DNA of 5,771 bases. Source: Phycisphaerae bacterium. GTDB lineage: Bacteria; Planctomycetota; Phycisphaerae; Sedimentisphaerales; SG8-4. Positions within the stretch are counted from its first letter, which is position 1. Each line of letters starts with the position of its first letter. The stretch spans positions 1-5,771 of the forward strand of contig JAUWLI010000210.1 of the NCBI GenBank assembly GCA_030613765.1, read 5' to 3'. The position numbers and the translations under genes were made by a program. Under the pieces are notes generated by a model. The model ran no database searches. It saw only the letters and a list, made by a program, of their open reading frames with translations, and was not told the DNA's origin. This document shows positions 1 to 4,013 of this stretch, piece after piece.

Positions 1-1
1 A

Positions 2-640
2 TTTTCATTTGGCTGCGTCCTATTCATAGCGGCGTTTTATGCTTTAGTTCGAAGTAGAGTTATACAAATCTCAATCGAGGCGGTAATTGGAATTTCTTAC
101 GCCATTGCCGCCGCTTCTGCTCTTTTTCTGATTGGTATTGCTCCCGGCCATGCGCATATGGATGAAATGTTAGCAGGCAGCCTTTTGTGGACAGAATTGC
201 CGGAAATCATGGGGAGCTTGATTGTCTTTTGCGCTATAGGATTCTGCTTTTATATTTTCCGAAAACCATTGCTAAGGATTTCAGAGGATTACCAGGGTGC
301 CATTACGAAGGGGGTGAAAGTTGTATGGTGGGACTTTCTATTCTATGCATTAGTTGGAGTCGTGATCGTAGTGGCGGTTAGGATTGCCGGCGTGGTTGTG
401 GTGTTTGCTTTTCTTATAATTCCGGCCACTACATCAGCTCTCTTTTCATCTCGCTGGGGCACCCGAATGCTTATTGCCTGGGCAGTGGCCGTAATAGCCT
501 CCATAGGAGGCCTGTTGTTCGGATATTATCTCGATTTTTCACTTGGACCTGCTATTGCATTGTTTCTGGGAGGGGCGTTAACTATCGCTGCACTTTTCAG
601 TAAGTTACGCATAATTCGGTCTCTCAATATGATTGAATAA
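2..640 (+). CDS. Metal-ion ABC transporter permease, ABC-3 (ZnuB/MntB/TroC) family, 5'-truncated by window edge
   Basis: This is the membrane subunit of an ABC importer for a divalent metal (zinc, manganese or iron; the metal cannot be told). The reading frame is open from base 2, so the ATG at 158 is internal and the real start lies upstream. The window holds 212 codons. Family members are usually about 260-290 residues, so roughly 50-80 are missing. The visible part is almost all hydrophobic segments. A GHAHMDEMLAGSLLW stretch precedes a long helix, and the later VRIAGVVVVFAFLIIPATTS stretch matches the conserved ABC-3 pattern (V-GvlLv-alLiiPaatA). The following GLLFGYYLDFSLGPAI matches the family's conserved C-terminal helix region. 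The ATPase and solute-binding subunits are probably upstream, outside the window. No strong intrinsic terminator follows. Membership of the ABC-3 family is well supported; substrate assignment is not. Confidence 0.9.
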   Translation, partial: FSFGCVLFIAAFYALVRSRVIQISIEAVIGISYAIAAASALFLIGIAPGHAHMDEMLAGSLLWTELPEIMGSLIVFCAIGFCFYIFRKPLLRISEDYQGAITKGVKVVWWDFLFYALVGVVIVVAVRIAGVVVVFAFLIIPATTSALFSSRWGTRMLIAWAVAVIASIGGLLFGYYLDFSLGPAIALFLGGALTIAALFSKLRIIRSLNMIE

Positions 641-658
641 GATATCGACAATATTTTC

Positions 659-689
659 TTATGTTCACATAATGGACCATATGTTGACA
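659..689. promoter_or_regulatory. Near-repeated 10-mer with a palindrome, possible regulator site
   Basis: TATGTTCACA (660-669) recurs as TATGTTGACA (680-689) with one mismatch and a 20-bp period, about two helical turns. The first copy is part of a perfect 6-2-6 palindrome, TTATGT-TC-ACATAA (659-672). This arrangement suits a dimeric DNA-binding protein on one DNA face. It sits between the permease stop codon and the arsR-like promoter, about 75 bp upstream of the -35. The protein that might bind is unknown, and chance occurrence in AT-rich DNA is possible. Confidence 0.3.
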
Positions 690-742
690 GCAATTGGATG
701 GGTGAGATCGGTAGGTCGAGGAGGTCAAAGCTACTGACAAGA

Positions 743-752
743 TTTTTTTTTT
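743..752. promoter_or_regulatory. T10 tract: UP-like element or weak terminator
   Basis: Ten consecutive T residues lie 11 bp upstream of the -35 hexamer at 764, in the position where an A/T-rich UP element contacts the RNA polymerase alpha subunit. The only stem just before it is GTCA(724-727)/TGAC(735-738), 4 bp with a 7-nt loop. That is too weak for a convincing intrinsic terminator of the permease transcript, though that role cannot be excluded. Confidence 0.3.
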
Positions 753-763
753 CGAATAATTGG

Positions 764-792
764 TTGACATCCTAACAGAAGTGTATTAGTAT
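764..792 (+). promoter_or_regulatory. Sigma70-type promoter of the arsR-like gene
   Basis: A perfect -35 TTGACA (764-769), a 17-bp spacer and a -10 TAGTAT (787-792, 5 of 6 matches). Transcription should begin near 799-800, only about 9-10 nt before the ATG at 809. No Shine-Dalgarno sequence fits in that space, so the mRNA would be leaderless or nearly so. The -10 is buried in the inverted repeat 784-809, consistent with repression by steric block. Confidence 0.75.
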
Positions 793-809
793 ATATGCAG
801 ATACTTATA
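784..809. promoter_or_regulatory. 12-2-12 imperfect inverted repeat, putative ArsR/SmtB operator
   Basis: TATTAGTATATA-TG-CAGATACTTATA: 9 of 12 positions are complementary between the arms, centred at 796/797. ArsR/SmtB-family operators commonly have this AT-rich 12-2-12 form and overlap the promoter of the regulator's own gene. Here the repeat covers the -10 hexamer, the predicted transcription start and the first base of the start codon, so autorepression with metal-induced release is the natural reading. The repeat is seen directly; the binding is inferred. Confidence 0.6.
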
Positions 810-1174
810 TGAACAAAGAAGTAGACAAGTTGGCTCGGTGGTTGAAGGTCCTGTCAGTTGGGACGCGAGTGGGGATTGTCCAACTCCTCAAAGGTCGTGC
901 CCTGTGTGTTAACGCCTTGGCACACCGGCTGTGTATAACGCAAAGTGCAGTCTCCCAGCATTTGCGTGTGTTGCGAGAAGCTGGCCTTGTGATCGATGAG
1001 AAACGCGGCTACTACGTCCACTATCGACTCAATGAAGAGACCTTCGCCAAGTGGAAAGAAGCGATTAACATGATGTTGGATGTGAAGTTCGATAATTGTC
1101 CAGGAAAGAAAGGAAATCAGAAATGTGCTGTTGCGAAGAGAACAAAGAAGGATGCCAGAAGCCGGAAAACTTGA
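809..1174 (+). CDS. ArsR/SmtB-family winged-helix metalloregulator
   Basis: A 121-aa dimeric transcriptional repressor, normally released from DNA by a metal or metalloid or by a change in thiol state. The helix-turn-helix covers about residues 32-60: ALCVNALAHRL, then a recognition helix around QSAVSQHLRVLREAGLV. The wing is DEKRGYYVHYRL (63-74). The length is typical of the family. C33 sits where ArsR has the first Cys of its ELCVCD metal-binding motif, but the second Cys position is Asn35. Other cysteines are C42, C97 and C106, the last two in a CPGKKGNQKC tail. Sensing may therefore use a different Cys set from classical ArsR. The ATG at 809 is chosen because the domain starts at once and the promoter leaves no room upstream. 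The 3' end overlaps the Cys-rich gene by 52 nt. The inducer is unknown. Confidence 0.9.
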   Translation: MNKEVDKLARWLKVLSVGTRVGIVQLLKGRALCVNALAHRLCITQSAVSQHLRVLREAGLVIDEKRGYYVHYRLNEETFAKWKEAINMMLDVKFDNCPGKKGNQKCAVAKRTKKDARSRKT

Positions 1175-1263
1175 AGGGAAAGCCGGAGGACTGTTCGCCT
1201 GAGCAGATCCGCCAATGCCACGGTGAAGTAGAAGATCACCCTTGTATAGACAAAGAGGAGTAG
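1123..1263 (+). CDS. 46-aa Cys-rich acidic protein overlapping the arsR-like gene
   Basis: The ORF encodes 46 residues with seven Cys (2, 3, 4, 11, 24, 32, 41) and two His (33, 39), beginning MCCCEENKEGC and containing LKGKPEDCSPEQIRQCHG followed by an HPC. It is acidic overall and has no signal peptide or membrane segment, so it is probably cytoplasmic. A good Shine-Dalgarno AAGGA (1110-1114) lies 8 nt before the ATG. The first 52 nt are shared, in a different frame, with the regulator's 3' end, so translation is probably coupled. I recall similar short CCC...KGKPE-CSPEQI-CHG...HPC proteins beside ArsR-like regulators in anaerobes, but cannot search here. The CCC cluster and the spaced Cys/His suggest binding of a soft metal or an Fe-S or thiol role (inference). 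Alternatively it could be the detached tail of a once longer regulator. Confidence 0.75.
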   Translation: MCCCEENKEGCQKPENLKGKPEDCSPEQIRQCHGEVEDHPCIDKEE

Positions 1264-1269
1264 CGAACC

Positions 1270-1310
1270 AGCAGGGAGTGGGGCGTTTCTTTTCATCAGT
1301 CGCTCCTGCT
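1270..1310 (+). terminator. Stem-loop after the Cys-rich gene, terminator-like but without a T tract
   Basis: AGCAGG(1270-1275) pairs with CCTGCT(1305-1310). After one bulged G (1276), AGTG (1277-1280) pairs with CGCT (1301-1304, including one G-T wobble), giving a 10-bp stem and a 20-nt loop. It begins 7 nt after the stop codon at 1263, where an operon terminator would be expected. The downstream sequence TCCTCATTCACTGC has no T run, so it may instead protect the 3' end of the mRNA or act with Rho. Confidence 0.35.
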
Positions 1311-1490
1311 TCCTCATTCACTGCTCGGCTGTTTGCCTTACTGCAAATAACCAACATTTTACTCCAAAAGCCTTAGTATTATGGTATTTTGAGAAAACCA
1401 CACACAGATGGCGGACTTGAGGTTTATAGCGGTTTTATTTGGGTGAATATAAGACTAAAAAATCCGGCCAGTGGACGAGGGGAAATATAA

Positions 1491-1520
1491 AGGCACCCCG
1501 CGCAATAAATTGCGGGGGCT
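1491..1520. repeat. REP-like GC hairpin
   Basis: CCCCGC (1496-1501) pairs with GCGGGG (1512-1517) around a 10-nt loop. An alternative fold pairs CCCC/GGGG and GCAA/TTGC around TAAA with a two-base bulge. It resembles the CACCCCGC...GCGGGG-CTA palindromes that recur in many bacterial genomes as REP-type elements mobilised by REP-associated tyrosine transposases (established class; membership here is inferred). It is not followed by a T tract (CTAAATAC), so it is unlikely to be an intrinsic terminator. Only one copy lies in this window, so its repetitiveness cannot be shown. Confidence 0.45.
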
Positions 1521-1614
1521 AAATACAACGATGGAAAGCAAGAAGGAGACTATTGCAAGAGGATGTCCTCTGAGATCGGTTGCATTGTAGCCAACGCACA
1601 GTTCGCGACCTTGT

Positions 1615-1764
1615 ATGATTAAGTCCGGCTGGATTTTTGATATTATGAGGATTTTCGCCTCAACGTCCCATAAACATACGGCTGGTGCTGGATTACGCTG
1701 CCTGGTATTAGCTATTTTTGTTACTCTTTATTTTTCCATTGCTTGTCCGGAGGCGAACAAATAA
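1615..1764 (+). CDS. Possible 49-aa protein with one hydrophobic segment
   Basis: The frame is open from 1591 to the TAA at 1762-1764. ATG starts exist at 1615 (49 aa) and 1645 (39 aa). The protein has a basic first half (KHTAGAGLRC) followed by one hydrophobic run, CLVLAIFVTLYFSIAC, and a short PEANK end. This is the layout of a signal peptide or a single-pass membrane peptide. Neither start has a clear Shine-Dalgarno sequence and no good promoter was found, so translation is doubtful. It could be a small membrane protein, or the remnant of the 5' end of an exported protein gene. The segment lies just ahead of the secretion operon's promoter region. No family recognised. Confidence 0.25.
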   Translation: MIKSGWIFDIMRIFASTSHKHTAGAGLRCLVLAIFVTLYFSIACPEANK

Positions 1765-1775
1765 TATGATTGTGC

Positions 1776-1798
1776 TCTCACTGTTCTACGGAGTGAGA
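1776..1798. other. Small hairpin upstream of the tps promoter
   Basis: TCTCACT (1776-1782) is perfectly complementary to AGTGAGA (1792-1798), a 7-bp stem with a 9-nt loop. It starts 11 nt after the stop of the possible 49-aa ORF. No T tract follows (ATAACTG), so it is not a standard intrinsic terminator. It may be an operator or an mRNA end structure. Confidence 0.3.
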
Positions 1799-1869
1799 AT
1801 AACTGTATCAATGTAGGTAAAACACGATGAATTTAATATAAAAAGTGAGTAATTTTATCAATTTTTGTC

Positions 1870-1898
1870 TTTACAAAGATGGTTCTTTCTGGGATAAT
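1870..1898 (+). promoter_or_regulatory. Sigma70-type promoter of the two-partner secretion operon
   Basis: -35 TTTACA (1870-1875, 5 of 6) and -10 GATAAT (1893-1898, 5 of 6) with the optimal 17-bp spacer. The DNA just upstream (about 1828-1868) is strongly A/T-rich, as expected of an UP element. The start would be near 1905, giving a leader of about 200 nt before the tpsB ATG at 2108. No alternative promoter of similar quality was found between 1765 and 2107. Confidence 0.6.
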
Positions 1899-1954
1899 GT
1901 AGGTTTATGGCAGGGAGGTCGATTTGATTCCAGGAATAAAAGGTGGTGATAGTT

Positions 1955-2047
1955 GTGTATTCTTCTCATTTAATTAGCCGTAAGAATCGTAAGGTTGGAG
2001 ATACACCCATTCTAAACCAGCGCACGACGTTGCCATCTGTTTACTAA
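1955..2047 (+). CDS. Possible 30-aa leader peptide upstream of tpsB
   Basis: A GTG start lies 8 nt after the near-perfect ribosome binding site AAGGTGG (1940-1946). The ORF encodes 30 residues, starting MYSSHLISRKNRKV and ending TTLPSVY. It is polar and basic, with no membrane segment and no Cys. It ends 60 nt before the tpsB start and overlaps, in another frame, the 17-codon TTG ORF at 1924-1977. No amino-acid run typical of an attenuator peptide is present. Its case rests on the ribosome binding site and spacing alone. It could be a chance ORF, or a real peptide that sets tpsB translation. Confidence 0.3.
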   Translation: MYSSHLISRKNRKVGDTPILNQRTTLPSVY

Positions 2048-2096
2048 ACGTTTGCTATTAAGGATAAAGATAAGGTAGAAGTTCCTGTTTCTTTGT

Positions 2097-2101
2097 GGAG
2101 G
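2097..2101 (+). promoter_or_regulatory. Ribosome binding site that fixes the tpsB start
   Basis: GGAGG lies 6 nt before the ATG at 2108. The in-frame TTG at 2093 overlaps the approach to this site and has no Shine-Dalgarno sequence of its own. The ATG also gives a more usual signal peptide start (MSFPRW). The ATG at 2108 is therefore preferred. Confidence 0.85.
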
Positions 2102-2107
2102 ATACAG

Positions 2108-3943
2108 ATGAGCTTTCCGAGATGGTCAGCCATAGTAATACTGATGTGCCTTCTTGTTCTTACATCTGCCGGGACAGCAGAAACCGAAGCAGAGACCAAG
2201 AAAGCAGAACTGGAAAAAGCACTGGACAGCTTATTAGAGACTCTGGAGGACAAGACATCTTTAGCCGAACAGGCTCTTGCGCTTCCCGAAGACACAAGTC
2301 CACGTTTTGTTGTTAAAGAACTACGCATAAACGGCAACAATTTGGTTTCTACGGCAGAGCTGTTCGAGAACATGCCGCTTATCTATAAACCGCCTGCAAA
2401 GGAAGGTGCAGCTGTTGATGAGATTTACGACTTTCGAGCTTTCCTTGATATTGTTGTTGAGCCGGGAAAAGACCGAGAGGTTTCACTTAAGAGCATACAG
2501 GGTTTAACAAAGTATGTACTCTCAATATACCAGGAGAAGGGGTACGTCGGTATTTATGTATACGTCCCGGCTCAAGCGGTCGAGGGTGAAGCTCAATTTG
2601 GAGACAAGATTTTGCCAATAGAGGTTATCGAAGGGAAGGTAGCAAAGGTTGCGGTAGAAAGGTACGATTTCGACCGGCAGGAGCAGAAAGAAGGATTTTT
2701 GAAGGACTCCGTGCTTCACTCCTGGTCGCCTGTACAAATAGGTGAGGTAATCAAGAAAAGAGAACTTGGCAATTTTGTGAATCTGCTCAACCTCAATCCG
2801 GATAGATATGTTAGCGCAGTTATCTCGAGAAGTACAGAGCCTAACGCCCTAAAGTTGACCTATGATGTATATGAATCAAATCCATGGCACTGGTACCTGC
2901 AGGCAGATAACGCAGGCACAGAGGACAGGCAATGGTCACCAAGATTTGGCATCATCAATACAAATCTTACAGGTATTGATGACAGATTCTCCGTCATGTA
3001 TCAAGCCCCCTGGGAGAAAGGGATAGAGGACGAATACGCACTTTTCGGCAGTTATAACCTTCCGGTTTTCACGCCTCGTTTACGTCTTAATCTTTATGCC
3101 GGTTACAGCCAGTTCGATACACCGGGCGTGACAGGAATTGATTTCATAGGTAACGGCTCATTCTATGGCGGCATTCTGAGTTACAACATTTTTCAGAAGG
3201 ATGACTGGTTTTTTGACATTACAGGTTCCTATTCTCACGAAAGAAGTAAAGTAACGCCTTCCCTGGGAATAGCAACTGATGTTGACATGGATCTGTTTGG
3301 TGCAGGAGTCCATCTCCATCGTTCGGAGGATTTGTCTGATACGTCCGTCTCATTCAACACGTTTACAAATGTGAGTGGTACCGATGACGAGGTGGACATC
3401 GAGCTAAGACAGGATGATGCTGATTTTACTATTTATAACCTTTCCGCCAGTCACAGTATGTATCTGGACGAGAAGAAGGTTAATCGACTTAGCGGCACCT
3501 TCCGGCTGATAACCTCCGACGAGAGATTAGTTCCTGCAAAAATGACGACCTTCGGAGGATTATACTCTGTCAGGGGCTATGAGGAAGATGAGATTGTTGC
3601 TGACGGCGGTATAATTATGTCCGCCCAGTATGAGTTTGACCTCGTGAAGCATAACGAGGCTCAGCAGGAACGCGTGACCGGATCAGAGCAGTCGAAGGAG
3701 GAGAAACCCTGGCTCACAAAGCTGGCTCCTTTAGTTTTTGTTGATTACGGCCGAGCCAAGATAAAAAGTCCGCTGTGGGCCGAACAGGAAATTCATGAGC
3801 TTTGCTCGGTAGGGGCCGGCGTGGTTATAGAGATTGGAGATAATTTTAACGCAGGCATATATTACGGCTGGCCTTTACGGGCAACTGAGGAGACTGATAA
3901 GGGTGACGGCCGATTTAACTTTAGCTTGAGATATCGTTATTAA
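2108..3943 (+). CDS. tpsB: TpsB outer-membrane transporter (ShlB/FhaC/HecB family)
   Basis: A 611-aa Omp85-superfamily pore that secretes its TpsA partner across the outer membrane. Residues 1 to about 24 are a Sec signal peptide (hydrophobic AIVILMCLLVLTSAG, cleavage near GTA/ET). About 25-60 is a charged helix rich in Glu, Lys and Leu, like the plug helix of FhaC. A first POTRA region spans about 67-185, from RFVVKELRINGNNLV to LPIEVIEGKVAKV. A second spans about 186-255 and contains LNLNPDRYVSAVISRSTEP and TYDV. The rest is alternating beta-barrel sequence. It includes VRGY (488-491), the conserved loop-6 motif, and FVDYG (544-548), the conserved FxDxG-type strand, and it ends RYRY with the aromatic terminus usual for outer-membrane proteins. 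The length is in the usual range (about 550-600). It lies 70 bp upstream of tpsA, evidently in one operon. The gene appears intact. Confidence 0.93.
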   Translation: MSFPRWSAIVILMCLLVLTSAGTAETEAETKKAELEKALDSLLETLEDKTSLAEQALALPEDTSPRFVVKELRINGNNLVSTAELFENMPLIYKPPAKEGAAVDEIYDFRAFLDIVVEPGKDREVSLKSIQGLTKYVLSIYQEKGYVGIYVYVPAQAVEGEAQFGDKILPIEVIEGKVAKVAVERYDFDRQEQKEGFLKDSVLHSWSPVQIGEVIKKRELGNFVNLLNLNPDRYVSAVISRSTEPNALKLTYDVYESNPWHWYLQADNAGTEDRQWSPRFGIINTNLTGIDDRFSVMYQAPWEKGIEDEYALFGSYNLPVFTPRLRLNLYAGYSQFDTPGVTGIDFIGNGSFYGGILSYNIFQKDDWFFDITGSYSHERSKVTPSLGIATDVDMDLFGAGVHLHRSEDLSDTSVSFNTFTNVSGTDDEVDIELRQDDADFTIYNLSASHSMYLDEKKVNRLSGTFRLITSDERLVPAKMTTFGGLYSVRGYEEDEIVADGGIIMSAQYEFDLVKHNEAQQERVTGSEQSKEEKPWLTKLAPLVFVDYGRAKIKSPLWAEQEIHELCSVGAGVVIEIGDNFNAGIYYGWPLRATEETDKGDGRFNFSLRYRY

Positions 3944-4000
3944 AACACTTGTCCAATGAAGTTGTTAGAATGTGGAAATAATTTGTAGGATTACTTTAGT

Positions 4001-4007
4001 AAGGAGG
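4001..4007 (+). promoter_or_regulatory. Near-consensus ribosome binding site of tpsA
   Basis: AAGGAGG, fully complementary to the 16S anti-Shine-Dalgarno core, lies 6 nt before the ATG at 4014. This suggests strong translation of the exoprotein relative to TpsB (GGAGG only). The 70-bp tpsB-tpsA gap shows no hairpin terminator, which supports co-transcription. Confidence 0.85.
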
Positions 4008-4013
4008 AGAGAT

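Larger units (their letters stand above)
1264..1614. other. Intergenic stretch without a recognised gene
   Basis: No ORF here has both a credible start and a ribosome binding site. Starts at 1408 (11 codons) and 1531 (19 codons) end at once. Besides the stem-loop at 1270-1310 and the REP-like hairpin at 1491-1520, it holds two small palindromes: TTTGC(1332-1336)/GCAAA(1343-1347) with a 6-nt loop, and AGAGGA-TG-TCCTCT (1558-1571). No RNA family was recognised in it. Confidence 0.6.
1905..2107 (+). promoter_or_regulatory. Long 5' leader of the tps operon with nested short ORFs
   Basis: About 200 nt separate the predicted transcription start from tpsB. The leader has two strong Shine-Dalgarno sequences. 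GGGAGG (1913-1918) precedes a TTG-initiated 17-codon ORF (1924-1977). AAGGTGGTGAT (1940-1950), one base off the 16S-complementary AAGGAGGTGAT, precedes a GTG-initiated 30-codon ORF (1955-2047). A GTTTA-C-TAAAC palindrome (2039-2049), overlapped by AAACGTTT (2046-2053), spans the second ORF's stop. The leader could control tpsB translation or hold an unrecognised structured element. No known riboswitch consensus was recognised by eye. Confidence 0.35.

Noticed and set aside
158..640. ATG at 158 as the true start of the permease
   Set aside because: The same frame is open to the window edge and continues the hydrophobic ABC-3 pattern upstream. A 160-aa version would lack essential membrane segments.
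1332..1347. TTTGCCTTACTGCAAA, which resembles DtxR/MntR-type operators
   Set aside because: Only five bases pair on each side, no promoter was found near it, and no gene starts within several hundred bases. The likeness is too weak to name a regulator.
854..1357. Long minus-strand ORF (167 codons) opposite the arsR-like and Cys-rich genes
   Set aside because: Its translation has no family-like pattern, and it lies opposite two genes with clear protein signatures and good start signals. It is a shadow frame.
1531..1590. ATG-initiated 19-codon ORF after the REP-like hairpin
   Set aside because: It has no Shine-Dalgarno sequence, is very short, and has no recognisable features.
2093..2107. TTG at 2093 as the tpsB start
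   Set aside because: It has no ribosome binding site, whereas GGAGG at 2097-2101 is ideally spaced for the ATG at 2108.
3949..3991. Possible second promoter in front of tpsA
   Set aside because: The best pair of hexamers, TTGTTA (3962-3967) and TAGGAT (3986-3991) with an 18-bp spacer, matches only 4 of 6 positions each. Co-transcription with tpsB explains the layout better.
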